Below the pieces are notes generated by a model that had not been told where the DNA came from, did no database searches, and saw nothing but the letters and a program-made list of their open reading frames with translations. The position numbers were made by a program, and so were the translations under genes. Shown one piece after another: positions 1 to 9,960 of a stretch of DNA of 64,000 nucleotides. Source of the stretch: Pseudomonadota bacterium (GTDB lineage: Bacteria; Pseudomonadota; Gammaproteobacteria; Burkholderiales; Burkholderiaceae_C); assembly GCA_020161775.1 (NCBI GenBank), contig JAIUOW010000008.1, positions 124,001 through 188,000 on the forward strand. The letters run 5' to 3'. Numbering within the stretch: the first letter of the stretch is position 1; the number at the start of each line of letters is the position of its first letter.

Positions 1-645
1 GGCGAGGGGTCCACCGTGCTGGGCGCGCAGGCCGAGGCGTTGGGCAATGGCGGGGTCGCCATCGGCTACAGGGCCATGGCCGAAACAACCGGCTCGGTCG
101 CCATTGGCCAGGGCGCGGTCGCCCGCTCGTCGGTGGCCGTGGGCATGGCGGCACAGGCGCTGGGCCTGCGCACCACCGCCGTGGGTGACGAGGCAATCGC
201 CTCCGGCGACTACAGCGCAGCATTTGGCAACCAGGCGCAGGCACTGGGCGCCAATTCGGTGGCGCTGGGCAATGGCTCTGTCGCCGACCAGCCCAATACG
301 CTGTCCGTCGGCGCGCAAGGCAACGAGCGACGCATCACCAACGTGGCGGCTGGTGTGGCGCCCACGGATGCCGTCAACGTCTCGCAGCTGCGCGACGTGG
401 AGCGCAAGGCCTATGCGGGTGTGGCCATGTCCATTGCCATGGCGTCGGGCCGCATTTCCGTGTCGGAGCCGGGGCAGAAGGCGGTGGGTGTGGGCCTGGG
501 TTCGTATGGCGGCAACCAGGCGTTCTCGTTCACCTTCCAGGGCTTGACCGATTCCGGCAAGCTGCAATACAACCTGGGCATATCCACCACCTCCGCGGGC
601 CGGGACTGGAGCCTGGGCGCCGGCATCGGCTACCGCTGGAAGTAA
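1..645 (+). CDS. Trimeric autotransporter adhesin, C-terminal part (5' truncated by window)
   Basis: The reading frame is open from base 1, so the gene starts upstream; about 214 C-terminal residues are visible. Residues 1-90 are YadA-type head repeats of about 14 residues with a recurring A-x-G-x-x-(S/A)-x-A-(V/I/L)-G pattern. A neck/stalk stretch follows (ITNVAAG...DAVNVSQL, typical just before the anchor), then a YadA-like membrane anchor of about 75 residues ending in GIGYRWK. By family knowledge the anchor trimerises as a 12-strand outer-membrane barrel and displays the head for adhesion. The last residue is Lys after Trp rather than an aromatic, which is mildly unusual. The stop codon touches the ribosome binding site of the next gene, so the two are probably co-translated. 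Confidence 0.93.
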   Translation, partial: GEGSTVLGAQAEALGNGGVAIGYRAMAETTGSVAIGQGAVARSSVAVGMAAQALGLRTTAVGDEAIASGDYSAAFGNQAQALGANSVALGNGSVADQPNTLSVGAQGNERRITNVAAGVAPTDAVNVSQLRDVERKAYAGVAMSIAMASGRISVSEPGQKAVGVGLGSYGGNQAFSFTFQGLTDSGKLQYNLGISTTSAGRDWSLGAGIGYRWK

Positions 646-654
646 GGAGGCGTC

Positions 655-1143
655 ATGGCTCAGTTCAACCGTTGCAGCCACCGGCATCACAGCATGTTGC
701 GCCGTCTGGTGATGGCCGGCCTGCTGGTGCTGGCCGTATTGGCGTGCGGCCCGGCCGTGGCTACCGAGCCGTCAGCGCAGGAGCGGCTGGCCGTGGGCAC
801 CTGGTACGGCGAGTACTCTGCGGGTGCCGGGCAACCCGTGCAGCGGTTCATCAACACCCGTCATCCGGACGGCACGTATGTGCTGGTCGCACGTCTTTAC
901 GACAAGGGCAAGCCCACCACCGAGTTGCGCAACAAGGGCCTGTGGGGCATCTCCAACGGGCTCTATTTCACGATCACGACCGAGGTCAATGGCCAGCGCG
1001 TGGATCCGGCCAAGGCGGATGTGGCGCAACCCTACCTGGTTCAGTCGCTCAACAGCATGTCGTTTGAGTACGCCCATGTCGCGTCCGGCAACCGCTTTCG
1101 CGTCACGCGCGTTGACCCTGCCACCGCGCGCCTGCCGGACTGA
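655..1143 (+). CDS. Small exported protein of unknown function
   Basis: A 162-residue protein with an N-terminal signal sequence: basic residues to about 17, then a hydrophobic core to about 35. Cleavage could follow AVA (signal peptidase I) or occur at the weak lipobox VLAC at about residues 28-31, which would make it a lipoprotein. The mature part, about 125 residues, is soluble and beta-rich-looking (GTWYGEY, TYVLVARLYDKGK, GLYFTITTEVNG), like small periplasmic or outer-membrane-associated proteins. No family recognised. An AGGAGG ribosome binding site overlaps the adhesin stop codon, so it belongs to the adhesin operon and may help adhesin biogenesis or modification; that role is inference from position only. 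Confidence 0.8.
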   Translation: MAQFNRCSHRHHSMLRRLVMAGLLVLAVLACGPAVATEPSAQERLAVGTWYGEYSAGAGQPVQRFINTRHPDGTYVLVARLYDKGKPTTELRNKGLWGISNGLYFTITTEVNGQRVDPAKADVAQPYLVQSLNSMSFEYAHVASGNRFRVTRVDPATARLPD

Positions 1144-1154
1144 GCCGGTACCAG

Positions 1155-2279
1155 ATGAGCGGCTGGCGCGTCGGCATCACCATCGGGCTGCAGGCGCCCG
1201 ATGAGTCGCTGTGGGTCAACGGCATCAAGCAGAACGCCTTGTACCTGGCCCAGGCGCTGCGCCATGTGCCATCGGTCGGCCCGGTGCATCTGGTCAACAC
1301 CTCGCCAGTACCCGTCACCGATGCACTGCCATGGGACCGCCAGTGCTGGCCCACCGTGGCGTTTGACGAGGCCCGGGACACGCTGGATCTGCTGATCGAG
1401 CTGGGCGGCCAGGTCGGCCCGGACCAGACGGACTACATCAAGCAGCGCGGGACGCGCCTGGTGTCGTACTGCTGTGGCGTGGAATACGTCAACGCCATGC
1501 AGGCCATGCTGTTCAACCGGCCCCTGTGGGGGCAAAGTCTTTTCATCAACCCCCGGTACGACGCCGTCTGGGTGGTGCCGCAGGTGGCGCCCACCAGCCT
1601 GCACTTCTTCCAGACGCTGCGCCGCCGCCCCGTGCAGATGGTGCCTTTTGTGTGGGACCCGGTGTTCCTGCTCGAGCGCGGCCGCGATCTTCCCCACGGC
1701 GGCGAATACAGGCCACGCACCGGCGCCCGCCGGCTGTCGGTCATGGAACCCAACCAGGATGTGGTGAAGTTCTGCCTGTACCCCGCGTTGATCGCGGAGG
1801 AGGCCTATCGCCGCGCACCAGACGCCATCGCCATGCTGCAGGTCACCAACACGGGCCACCTTGCCAACCGCAACCCGGAGTTCGGCGCGGTGATGGGCCA
1901 GCTGGACCTCGTGCGCAACCACAAGGCCGTGTTCCTTGAACGCTACGACACGCCGCAGTTCCTGGCCCTGATGACCGATGTGGTGGTATCGCACCAGTGG
2001 GCCAATCCGCTGAACTACTTCTACTTCGATTGCTGCTGGCAGGGCTATCCGCTGATCCACAATGCGTCCCTTTGCGCCGACCTTGGGTACTACTACGAAG
2101 GCAATGACGTCCAATCGGGCTGTACCCAGCTGCTGCGCGCAATGGCGCACCACGACGATACCTGGCAGGCCTATACCGACCAGCAGCGGCGGCTGATCAG
2201 CCGCTACCTGCCCGGCGACGCCACCGTGACCGCGCGTTATGCCGAGCTGCTGGCCAGCGTCATGGCAGGCGACCCATGA
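1155..2279 (+). CDS. DUF2827 family protein (paralogue 1)
   Basis: A 374-residue cytoplasmic-type protein without signal or membrane segments. I recognise it as DUF2827, a family found mainly in Burkholderiales. Visible motifs: SLWVNGIKQN (residues 18-27), FVWDPVFL, MEPNQDVVKF, and a C-terminal VSHQW...GYPLIHN...YYY block (about 275-315). The C-terminal block resembles the nucleotide-sugar-binding half of GT-B glycosyltransferases, so a glycosyltransferase-like role is plausible but inferred. It lies 11 nt after the exported protein gene, and its stop overlaps the next start (ATGA). First of three tandem paralogues downstream of a trimeric adhesin. Confidence 0.85.
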   Translation: MSGWRVGITIGLQAPDESLWVNGIKQNALYLAQALRHVPSVGPVHLVNTSPVPVTDALPWDRQCWPTVAFDEARDTLDLLIELGGQVGPDQTDYIKQRGTRLVSYCCGVEYVNAMQAMLFNRPLWGQSLFINPRYDAVWVVPQVAPTSLHFFQTLRRRPVQMVPFVWDPVFLLERGRDLPHGGEYRPRTGARRLSVMEPNQDVVKFCLYPALIAEEAYRRAPDAIAMLQVTNTGHLANRNPEFGAVMGQLDLVRNHKAVFLERYDTPQFLALMTDVVVSHQWANPLNYFYFDCCWQGYPLIHNASLCADLGYYYEGNDVQSGCTQLLRAMAHHDDTWQAYTDQQRRLISRYLPGDATVTARYAELLASVMAGDP

Positions 2280-3424
2280 ACATCGGTATTTCACTGCCGG
2301 CGCTGCACAAGCCGGACGCCGAGGCCAACGACCCGTATCTGTGCCTGGCGTTCCTGCTGATGCTGCTGCGCAGCAGCCCGTGGGTCGATGCGTTGTACCT
2401 GCTGGACCCTCGCCCATCCACATCCGGCGCAACGCTGCACCCCATCGTGCAGGCCAGCGGCGTGCGGGACCTGCACGTCACGCAGCCGCAAGACGTGACG
2501 CATGCGCTGGACATGGTGATCGAGCTGGGCGCGCGCTTGCCTGTTGCCTGGCTGCGCCACGTTCGGGCATTGGGCGCGCGGATCGTGCTGTATCTGGTGG
2601 AGCAGCCCTACACCAGGCTCATGGAAAAGCCGATCTTCGGCCGCGCGGACGAACCGCTTTTCAATGGAGCGCCCTGGCACGAGGTCTGGCTGCGGCCCAG
2701 CCATGCGCACGCCGGGCTGCCGCTGATGCGCACGCTCGCGCGCGTGCCCGTGCATGAAATGCCCCCGCTGTGGTCCCCCTTCTGGCTGGAGCAGCAAGTG
2801 GCGGCGCTGCACACCCAGGGGCTGGCCTTTGGCTTTGATCCCGAGTCCCGCCGTGCCCCTGCACCGGGCTGGCGCGTGGGCATTTTCGACGCCAACGTGT
2901 CGGTCACCAACAACTGCACCGTGCCCCTGCTGGCTTGTGACCATGCCTGCAGACAGCAGCCTGGGGCCGTGGCCCGCGTCATGGCCACCCGCACACTGCA
3001 CATGAAGGAGCATCTCACCTTCAACCGCCTTGCCAGCTCCCTGGACTGCACGCGCCAGGGCAAGGCCAGCTACGAGCCCCCCCTGGCCTTCGCCGAAGGC
3101 GCGGCCCGCTTCGGGCTGGACGCAGTGGTCACGCACCAGTGGGAAGACGGCCTGAACGATGCCTGCCATGACGTGCTGGCGGGCGGCTACCCGCTGGTGC
3201 ACAACGACCCGACGCTGCAGCGTGCCGGCGTAGGCCAGTACTACGCCGGTTTTGGCGCCGCCGACGCCGGCCAGGCGCTGCTGCAGGCATGGGCCCGCGA
3301 GCCGGGCTACTGGCAGGACCATCAGCGCACCAGTTCGGCCTGGCTGCGCCGGCTGTCACCCACCGACCCTGCCAATGGAGCCGCGTACCAGCAGCGGCTA
3401 CAGTCTGCCGGGAGCACCACGTGA
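2276..3424 (+). CDS. DUF2827 family protein (paralogue 2, divergent)
   Basis: A 382-residue paralogue of its two neighbours. It keeps the family C-terminal block (VTHQW at about 283, GYPLVHN at about 305-311, then YY and a GQALLQA helix) and the mid-protein WSPFWL and NNCTVPLLACDHACR segments. It has lost the N-terminal S-(L/I)-W-x-N-G-x-x-Q-N motif that both neighbours share; in its place is EANDPYLCLAFLLMLL. If that motif binds substrate or donor, this copy has a different specificity or a structural role. Start ATG overlaps the upstream stop by 4 nt and the stop overlaps a GTG start downstream, so all three paralogues should be translated in coupled fashion. Confidence 0.82.
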   Translation: MNIGISLPALHKPDAEANDPYLCLAFLLMLLRSSPWVDALYLLDPRPSTSGATLHPIVQASGVRDLHVTQPQDVTHALDMVIELGARLPVAWLRHVRALGARIVLYLVEQPYTRLMEKPIFGRADEPLFNGAPWHEVWLRPSHAHAGLPLMRTLARVPVHEMPPLWSPFWLEQQVAALHTQGLAFGFDPESRRAPAPGWRVGIFDANVSVTNNCTVPLLACDHACRQQPGAVARVMATRTLHMKEHLTFNRLASSLDCTRQGKASYEPPLAFAEGAARFGLDAVVTHQWEDGLNDACHDVLAGGYPLVHNDPTLQRAGVGQYYAGFGAADAGQALLQAWAREPGYWQDHQRTSSAWLRRLSPTDPANGAAYQQRLQSAGSTT

Positions 3425-4551
3425 CGGACCCTCAGCACAAGCTCCGCGTGGGCGTCACCTTGTCCGTGCGCGAAGGTGTCCAATCCATATGGGAGAACGG
3501 AGTTTTCCAGAACTGCGCGTTCCTGGCCCAGTTGCTCAACCAGTCGCCTGCGGTGGCTGAAGCCGTGCTGGTCAACACCACCGGTTTCACACCCAATCCG
3601 GCGCTGCAGCTGGATCTGGCCGGGGTGCGCATGGTCAACCTGGAAGAAGCCGCGCAGACGCTGGATGTGGCCATCGAGATGAGCGCCACCTTTCCCGATG
3701 ACTGGGCGGCGGCCTTTCGTGCACGCGGCGGGCGCAGCGCCTGGATGCGGGTGGGCAACGACTATGTGATCGATATCGAACGGGCCATGCACGGCAAGCA
3801 GGCCATGGCGCTGACGCGAGACAGCGTATTCGACGCGATCTGGACCATCCCTGAATACGTCCACAGCTGCACCGATTACTTCGGATTGACAGCACGCGCA
3901 CCCGTGCGCGTGCTGCCTCACCTGTGGACGCCAATGTTCCTGCGCAAGGGCGTGGACACACTGCCGCCGGACAAACCCTGGGGCTACCGGCCGGGCCGCG
4001 ATACATGGCGTGTGTGCAGTTTTGAACCCAACCTGTGCATGGTCAAGACAAGCCTGATTCCGCTGCTGGCGTGCGAGGAAGCCTATCGCGCCAACCCGGC
4101 TTTCCTGGAGAGCGTGCGCGTGTGCAACACGCTGCAGATCAAGGACGACCCGCGCTTCGCGTGCGCGGCGCTCACGCTGGACGTGGTGCAGCACGGCCTG
4201 GCCAGCTTCGAGGGCAGGGCGCCGCTGTACGAGTTCATGGCCAACTACGGCGACTGCATCGTCAGCCACCACTGGGAAAACGGCCAGAACTATCTCTACT
4301 ACGAGGCGCTGTACGGCGGCTACCCGCTGGTGCACAACTCCGAATTCATCAAAGGCTGCGGCTATTACTACCCGCACTTTGACTGCCAGGCCGGCGGGCA
4401 GGCGCTGCTACGCGCCTTCATGGAACACGACCGGCGGCTGGAGGATGAGAAGCGCAGCACGGCCGCGCTGCTGCACAGCCTGGACGTCGCCAACCCGGCC
4501 AACATCGAGGCGTACACCCGCGAGCTGCTGGCGCTGTTCGGGCCGCGCTGA
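3421..4551 (+). CDS. DUF2827 family protein (paralogue 3)
   Basis: A 376-residue DUF2827 protein. I chose the GTG at 3421 because it overlaps the previous stop (GTGA) and puts the conserved segment RVGVTLSVREGVQSIWENG at the N-terminus; the frame is open further upstream but only inside the previous gene. Motifs: SIWENGVFQN (22-31), LWTPMFL, SFEPNLCMVKTSLIPLLACEEAYR-like block, VSHHWENGQN and GYPLVHN (about 300-306). No signal peptide. Last gene of the adhesin operon; the terminator begins immediately after its stop. Function unknown; glycosyltransferase-like modification of the upstream adhesin is inferred from context. Confidence 0.84.
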   Translation: MTDPQHKLRVGVTLSVREGVQSIWENGVFQNCAFLAQLLNQSPAVAEAVLVNTTGFTPNPALQLDLAGVRMVNLEEAAQTLDVAIEMSATFPDDWAAAFRARGGRSAWMRVGNDYVIDIERAMHGKQAMALTRDSVFDAIWTIPEYVHSCTDYFGLTARAPVRVLPHLWTPMFLRKGVDTLPPDKPWGYRPGRDTWRVCSFEPNLCMVKTSLIPLLACEEAYRANPAFLESVRVCNTLQIKDDPRFACAALTLDVVQHGLASFEGRAPLYEFMANYGDCIVSHHWENGQNYLYYEALYGGYPLVHNSEFIKGCGYYYPHFDCQAGGQALLRAFMEHDRRLEDEKRSTAALLHSLDVANPANIEAYTRELLALFGPR

Positions 4552-4590
4552 AAAGCAAAATCCCGGCGTGTGCCGGGATTTTGCTTTTTT
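4552..4590. terminator. Bidirectional rho-independent terminator
   Basis: A perfect 16 bp stem (4552-4567 with 4572-4587) closes a GTGT loop. It carries A-tracts on the left and a T-tract on the right, so it can stop transcription from both sides: the DUF2827 operon on the plus strand and ssb on the minus strand. Confidence 0.95.
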
Positions 4591-4612
4591 GGGGGGTGGG
4601 TGCAGGGCCGCG

Positions 4613-5107
4613 TCAGAACGGGATGTCGTCATCCATGTCGTCAAAGCCGCTGGACGGCTTGGCCGGTGCCTGGCGCGGTGCAGGGGCCGGCGCACGCGGT
4701 GCGGGCGCAGCGGCGCGGCGCGGGGGAGCGCCGCCACCGTCTTCGTCGCCGCCGCCGGGGCCGCCCATGCCTTCACGGCCGCCCAGCAGCTGCATTTCGG
4801 TGGCGATGATGTCCACCGTGTTTTTCTCGATGCCGTCCTGGCCTGTGTACTTGCCGTACTTCAGGCGGCCCTCCACATAGATGGGGCGGCCTTTCTTGAC
4901 GTATTCGCCTGCGATCTCGGCCAGGCGGTCATAGAACGTCACGCGATGCCATTGCGTGTCTTCCACCATTTCGCCGGTGTTCTTGTCCTTGCGGCGGCTG
5001 CTGGTGGCCACGCTCACGTTGGCCACGGCCTGGCCCGACGGCAGGTAACGGATTTCGGGGTCGCGGCCACAGTTGCCCACGAGGATGACTTTGTTGACGG
5101 ATGCCAT
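4613..5107 (-). CDS. ssb: Single-stranded DNA-binding protein
   Basis: A 164-residue SSB. The OB-fold occupies residues 1-105 ([49 protein letters not shown]). A Gly/Pro/Ala-rich disordered linker follows, and the acidic tip DDDIPF (159-164) is the known docking site for repair and replication partners. It forms tetramers on ssDNA in replication, recombination and repair. A good GGAGG ribosome binding site precedes the ATG. The gene lies 32 nt after an MFS gene in the same direction, and uvrA is divergent just beyond that; I recall this uvrA/MFS/ssb arrangement as common in Comamonadaceae. Confidence 0.97.
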   Translation of the reverse strand: MASVNKVILVGNCGRDPEIRYLPSGQAVANVSVATSSRRKDKNTGEMVEDTQWHRVTFYDRLAEIAGEYVKKGRPIYVEGRLKYGKYTGQDGIEKNTVDIIATEMQLLGGREGMGGPGGGDEDGGGAPPRRAAAPAPRAPAPAPRQAPAKPSSGFDDMDDDIPF

Positions 5108-5139
5108 GTTGGGAATTTCCTCCAGAGATTCGATTATGT

Positions 5140-6369
5140 CTAGGTCGCCCGGGCTTCGGTAGCCAAAGTTTCATCAGGCGTGGCGGGCGTGCGCGGTGCG
5201 CGCATGGGCCAGGCCACCAGCAACCACAGGACCATCATGGAGGCACACGCCGCAAACAGGCCCTGCGCGCCCATGTGCTTGGCCAGCCAGCCCCCGGTCA
5301 CCCCGCCGGCAAAAAACCCCAGCGACTGCAATGTGTTGTAAACGCCCAAAGCCGCGCCACGCGCATGGGGCGGCGCCACACGCGAGGCCATGCTGGGCTG
5401 AGACGCCTCCAGCACGTTGAATCCGCAGAAAAATACGAACAGCAGCACCGCCAGCAGCCCGATACCAGGGCGGTCCGCCAACAGCAGCAGCCCCACCTGC
5501 ACCAGCGCCACCAGGCCGATGGACGCCAGGAACACCGCGCGCAAGTAGCCCCGGCGCTCCAGCGGGAACAGCGCGGCGCCCATCACCACGAACGACGCCA
5601 GCACGGCCGGCAGGTACACCTGCCAGTGGTGGCCGGTCTCAAGTCCGGCCTGCACCAACAGGGCGGGCACAGCCACCCACATGGCCAGCTGCACCGCATG
5701 CAGCACAAACACGCCAAAGTCCAGGCGCAGCAAGGCGGCGTGGGTCAATACCTCTGACAGGCGGCCGCGCGGCATGTTTTTTTTCCGCAGCGGCTCGGGC
5801 GGCGTCCACCACACCACCACGGCAATACCGGACAGCGCCAGCACGCCCGTGACGGCAAACAGCCCGCCCAGGCCGATCTGCGCAGCCAGCAGCGGCGCCA
5901 CCACCAGTGACAGCGCAAACATCAGCCCGATGCTGGCGCCCACCAGTGCCATCGCCTTGGTGCGAACGCCGTCGCGGGTCTGGTCGGCCAGCAGCGCCGT
6001 CACGGCGGCTGACACAGCGCCCGCACCCTGCAGCGAGCGGCCCACGATCAGCCAGCCCAGGCTGTTGGCCGCCGCCGCAATGAAGCTGCCAGCAGCAAAC
6101 ACCAGCAGCCCGATGATGATGACCCGCTTGCGCCCAAAACGGTCGGACGCCATGCCAAAGGGGATCTGCAAAATACCCTGGGTCAGCCCGTAGATACCCA
6201 TGGCCAGCCCGATCAGGGCCGGATCATCGCCGCCGGGGTACCTGGCGGCTTCCAGGGCGAACACCGGCAGCACCAGGAACAGCCCCAGCATGCGCAGCGC
6301 AAAAATCGTGGCCAGCGAGCCGCTGGCGCGGCGCTCGATGGGTGTCATGGTGGTGGAAGAGGTGCTCAT
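5140..6369 (-). CDS. MFS transporter (drug/solute exporter type)
   Basis: A 409-residue protein with 12 predicted membrane helices. I set the start at ATG 6369 ([16 protein letters not shown]); the frame runs much further upstream but only opposite uvrA. The MFS loop 2-3 signature is visible as [13 protein letters not shown] (about residues 75-87). The fold and the DHA1-like N-terminus suggest a proton-driven multidrug or metabolite efflux pump of the inner membrane; substrate unknown. It is transcribed toward ssb and probably shares its mRNA. The 66 bp between this gene and uvrA must hold both divergent promoters. Confidence 0.9.
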   Translation of the reverse strand: MSTSSTTMTPIERRASGSLATIFALRMLGLFLVLPVFALEAARYPGGDDPALIGLAMGIYGLTQGILQIPFGMASDRFGRKRVIIIGLLVFAAGSFIAAAANSLGWLIVGRSLQGAGAVSAAVTALLADQTRDGVRTKAMALVGASIGLMFALSLVVAPLLAAQIGLGGLFAVTGVLALSGIAVVVWWTPPEPLRKKNMPRGRLSEVLTHAALLRLDFGVFVLHAVQLAMWVAVPALLVQAGLETGHHWQVYLPAVLASFVVMGAALFPLERRGYLRAVFLASIGLVALVQVGLLLLADRPGIGLLAVLLFVFFCGFNVLEASQPSMASRVAPPHARGAALGVYNTLQSLGFFAGGVTGGWLAKHMGAQGLFAACASMMVLWLLVAWPMRAPRTPATPDETLATEARAT

Positions 6370-6435
6370 GGCACTGGAAACTGTCAGCAGGGGCGCCGCA
6401 AAGGTGGCAAACCGTGCATTGTCCCGCATTCGGCG

Positions 6436-9393
6436 GTGCGGGCAGGTGCGCGAAATCAAGTGCCGGTCTATCATGATGGGTTTTCCCGGGCCCGCTCCAC
6501 CTTGAACTCTTCTTCTGACGGCAAGTACCTTGCGGCCACGCTCGCCGCGCAGCGGATCGCCATTCGCGGGGCGCGCACGCACAACCTCAAGAACGTGGAC
6601 CTGGACATCCCGCGCAACCAGCTGGTGGTGATCACCGGCCTGAGCGGTTCGGGCAAGTCGTCGCTGGCGTTTGACACGCTGTATGCCGAGGGCCAGCGCC
6701 GCTATGTGGAAAGCCTGAGCGCGTATGCGCGCCAGTTCCTGCAGCTCATGGACAAGCCCGACGTGGATGTGATCGAGGGCCTGTCGCCCGCCATCAGCAT
6801 CGAGCAGAAGGCCACCAGCCACAACCCGCGCTCCACCGTGGGCACGGTGACGGAAATCCATGATTACCTGCGCCTGCTGTTTGCCCGCGCCGGCACGCCC
6901 TATTGCCCCGATCACGGCCTGGCGCTGCAGGCCCAGACGGTCAGCCAGATGGTGGACGCCGTGCTGGCGCTGCCCGAGGACACCAAACTCATGATCCTGG
7001 CGCCGGTGGCGCGCGACCGCAAGGGCGAGTTCGTGGATGTGTTCGAGCAGATGCAGGCCCAGGGCTACATCCGCTTCCGGGTGGACGGCAAGGCCTATGA
7101 ATTTGACGAACTGCCCAGGCTCAAGAAGACCGAAAAACACAACATCGACGTGGTGATTGACCGGCTGAAGGTGCGCGCTGATATGACTCAACGCCTGGCC
7201 GAGAGCTTTGAGGCGGCGTTGCGGCTGGCGGACGGGCGGGCGATTGCATTGGAAATGGATGGCGACAAGGAGCACCTCTTCAACGCCAAATTCGCCTGCC
7301 CCGTGTGCAGCTATTCCATCAGCGAGCTGGAGCCGCGCCTCTTCTCGTTCAACTCGCCCGCCGGCGCCTGCCCGTCATGCGACGGCCTGGGGCACATGGA
7401 GTTCTTTGACCCGCTGCGCGTAGTGGCCTTCCCGTCGCTGAGCCTGGCCAGCGGCGCCATCAAGGGTTGGGACCGGCGCAACGGCTATTACTTCGCGCTG
7501 ATCGAAAGCCTGGCCCGGCATTACAAGTTCAGCGTCGATGCGCCGTTCGAGGACCTGGCGCTGCCCATCCAGAACGCCGTGCTGCACGGCTCGGGCGACG
7601 AAGACATCCGCTTCACCTACACCATGGACTCGGGCAACTTCGCGGGCAAGAAGCTGACCAAGAAACATCCGTTCGAGGGCATCATCCCCAACATGGAGCG
7701 GCGCTACCGCGAGACCGACTCCGTGGCCGTACGCGAGGAGCTGGCCCGCTACCGCAGCCTGCAGCCCTGCCCCGAATGCAGCGGCACGCGCCTGAAACGC
7801 GAGGCCCGCCATGTGAAGGTGGGCGAAGGCACGCAGGCGCGCGCCATCTACGAGATCAGCCACGCCACGCTGCGCGAGGGGTTTGAGTACTTCAACACGC
7901 TGACGCTGCACGGCGCCAAAGCCGAGATCGCCAGCAAGGTGGTGCACGAGATCCGTTCACGGCTGAAGTTTTTGAACGACGTGGGCCTGAATTACCTGAG
8001 CCTGGACCGCAGCGCCGACACGCTCAGCGGCGGGGAGTCGCAGCGCATCCGCCTGGCCAGCCAGATCGGCAGCGGCCTGACCGGCGTGATGTACGTGCTC
8101 GACGAGCCCAGCATCGGGCTGCACCAGCGCGACAACGACCGCCTGATCGGCACGCTGAAGCACCTGCGCGACATCGGCAACAGCGTGCTGGTGGTCGAGC
8201 ACGACGAGGACATGATCCGCGCGGCCGACCATGTGATCGACATGGGCCTGGGCGCGGGCATCCACGGCGGGCGCGTGATCGCGCAGGGCACATTCGAAGA
8301 GGTGCAGGCCAACACCGAATCGCTGACCGGCAAATACCTGGCGCAGACGCTGAAGATTGCCGTACCTGCAAAGCGCCACACGCTGGCCGGCCAGGCCAAC
8401 CCGCAGGTGCTGGCCATCACTGGCGCCAGCGGCAACAACCTGAAGAACGTGAGCGTGGACTTCCCCGTGGGGCTTTTGACCTGCGTGACGGGCGTGTCGG
8501 GCTCGGGCAAGTCCACCCTGGTCAATGACACGCTGTACGCGGCCGTGGCGCGCCACATCTACCGCGCGCATGACGAGCCCGCGCCGCACGAATCAATTGA
8601 CGGGCTGGAGCATTTCGACAAGGTCATCAACGTGGACCAGTCGCCCATTGGCCGCACGCCGCGCAGCAACCCGGCCACCTACACCGGCCTGTTCACGCCC
8701 ATCCGCGAGCTGATGGCCGAGACGTCCATGGCCAAGGAGCGCGGCTACGGCCCGGGGCGCTTCAGCTTCAACGTGGCGGGTGGCCGCTGCGAGGCCTGCC
8801 AGGGCGACGGCGTGGTCAAGGTGGAGATGCACTTCCTGCCCGACGTGTACGTGCCCTGCGACGTGTGCAAGGGCATGCGCTACAACCGCGAAACGCTGGA
8901 AGTGCAGTGGAAGGGCAGGAACATCGCCCAGCTGCTGGACATGACGGTGGAGGACGCGTATGAGTTCCTGAAGGCCGTGCCCACGATTTCACGCAAGCTG
9001 CAGACGCTGCTGGACGTGGGCCTGTCCTACATCAAGCTCGGGCAGTCGGCCACCACGCTGTCGGGCGGCGAGGCGCAGCGCGTGAAGCTGGCGCTGGAGC
9101 TTTCCAAGCGCGACACCGGCCGCACGCTGTACATCCTGGACGAGCCCACCACCGGCCTGCATTTTGCCGACATCGACCTGCTGCTCAAGGTGCTGCACCA
9201 GCTGCGCGACGCGGGCAACACCATCGTGGTGATCGAGCACAACCTGGACGTGATCAAGACGGCCGACTGGATCATCGACATGGGGCCCGAAGGCGGCGCC
9301 GGCGGTGGCACCGTGGTGGGCACCGGCACGCCGGAAGACATTGCGGCCAACCCGGCCAGCCATACCGGGCGGTACCTGAAGCGGCTGCTCTGA
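6436..9393 (+). CDS. uvrA: Excinuclease ABC subunit A
   Basis: The damage-recognition ATPase of nucleotide excision repair. Numbered from 6436 it shows Walker [10 protein letters not shown] (about 68-76), a C-x2-C...C-x2-C zinc finger (about 288-315), the first ABC signature LSGGESQRI (about 530), a second Walker [10 protein letters not shown] (about 688), a second zinc finger (about 785-810) and the second signature LSGGEAQRV (about 874). This is the full UvrA architecture at normal length. The start is uncertain: 6436 (GTG), 6460 (GTG) and 6502 (TTG) are all in frame with no convincing ribosome binding site, and homology to [13 protein letters not shown] would only require the frame from about 6550. 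No LexA box found upstream. Confidence 0.97.
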   Translation: MRAGARNQVPVYHDGFSRARSTLNSSSDGKYLAATLAAQRIAIRGARTHNLKNVDLDIPRNQLVVITGLSGSGKSSLAFDTLYAEGQRRYVESLSAYARQFLQLMDKPDVDVIEGLSPAISIEQKATSHNPRSTVGTVTEIHDYLRLLFARAGTPYCPDHGLALQAQTVSQMVDAVLALPEDTKLMILAPVARDRKGEFVDVFEQMQAQGYIRFRVDGKAYEFDELPRLKKTEKHNIDVVIDRLKVRADMTQRLAESFEAALRLADGRAIALEMDGDKEHLFNAKFACPVCSYSISELEPRLFSFNSPAGACPSCDGLGHMEFFDPLRVVAFPSLSLASGAIKGWDRRNGYYFALIESLARHYKFSVDAPFEDLALPIQNAVLHGSGDEDIRFTYTMDSGNFAGKKLTKKHPFEGIIPNMERRYRETDSVAVREELARYRSLQPCPECSGTRLKREARHVKVGEGTQARAIYEISHATLREGFEYFNTLTLHGAKAEIASKVVHEIRSRLKFLNDVGLNYLSLDRSADTLSGGESQRIRLASQIGSGLTGVMYVLDEPSIGLHQRDNDRLIGTLKHLRDIGNSVLVVEHDEDMIRAADHVIDMGLGAGIHGGRVIAQGTFEEVQANTESLTGKYLAQTLKIAVPAKRHTLAGQANPQVLAITGASGNNLKNVSVDFPVGLLTCVTGVSGSGKSTLVNDTLYAAVARHIYRAHDEPAPHESIDGLEHFDKVINVDQSPIGRTPRSNPATYTGLFTPIRELMAETSMAKERGYGPGRFSFNVAGGRCEACQGDGVVKVEMHFLPDVYVPCDVCKGMRYNRETLEVQWKGRNIAQLLDMTVEDAYEFLKAVPTISRKLQTLLDVGLSYIKLGQSATTLSGGEAQRVKLALELSKRDTGRTLYILDEPTTGLHFADIDLLLKVLHQLRDAGNTIVVIEHNLDVIKTADWIIDMGPEGGAGGGTVVGTGTPEDIAANPASHTGRYLKRLL

Positions 9394-9394
9394 C

Positions 9395-9934
9395 TTAAAG
9401 CCGCGCCAGGTCTTCGATCGCGTCGATCACCATGCTGGTGCCGACGGCGATGAGCAGGATATCGGCCGCCACGCGCACGTATTTGTAGCCCGCGGGCGGC
9501 GTGCCCAGCTGCACCACCACGGCCGGCGGCACCGGGTACCAGACCACATCGCGCGGCAGCGGCTGGCCCAGGCCCCATTTCTTGGCCTGGCCCGGCGGCA
9601 GGCAGCCGTTGTTCTTCTTGGCCAGGCCCGGCGGGCATTTGCCGCCACGCGCCTGGGCGCCGTAATACTCGCGGGCCGCGGTGCGCTGCGGCTCGCCAAA
9701 GTAGGCGCCGATGCGCACGGTGATTTCGGGCGACTTCTGCGCGGCTGGCTTGCCGCCTTCGCGCTTGCCGTCGTGCTTGCCGTCAAGTTTGTTGCCCTGG
9801 CCTTCGGCGTGCTTGCCGCCCTTGCCCTGCCCCGCCCATTCGGGCTTTTCCGCCCACGTGGGGCCAGCGCCCAGCGTCAGGGCCAGTACACAGGCCAGCG
9901 ACAGGGCGGTGCTGCGGTTGCGTGAAGTGGTCAT
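9395..9934 (-). CDS. Exported RcnB/CigR-like protein
   Basis: A 179-residue protein with a clear signal peptide (residues 1-28, cleavage after TWA). A charged Gly/Lys-rich region follows (about 30-70), then a conserved C-terminal module with CPPGLAKKNNGCLPPGQAKKW, PLPRDVVWYPVPPAVV, and a hydrophobic stretch RVAADILLIAVGT near the end. This C-terminal arrangement matches the RcnB / CigR anti-virulence-regulator family of periplasmic or inner-membrane proteins; the two Cys of the PPG-x-AKK repeats could form a disulphide. Convergent with uvrA, one base between the stops. Precise function unknown. Confidence 0.75.
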   Translation of the reverse strand: MTTSRNRSTALSLACVLALTLGAGPTWAEKPEWAGQGKGGKHAEGQGNKLDGKHDGKREGGKPAAQKSPEITVRIGAYFGEPQRTAAREYYGAQARGGKCPPGLAKKNNGCLPPGQAKKWGLGQPLPRDVVWYPVPPAVVVQLGTPPAGYKYVRVAADILLIAVGTSMVIDAIEDLARL

Positions 9935-9960
9935 GATGGCTCCGTCGTCAAAAGTCTTGT

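Noticed and set aside
6370-6560. LexA/SOS box upstream of uvrA
   Set aside because: ACTGTCAG near 6380 is suggestive, but there is no CTGT-N8-ACAG palindrome.
6370-7275. Upstream extension of the MFS frame opposite uvrA
   Set aside because: It is the antisense of uvrA and has no transporter-like sequence.
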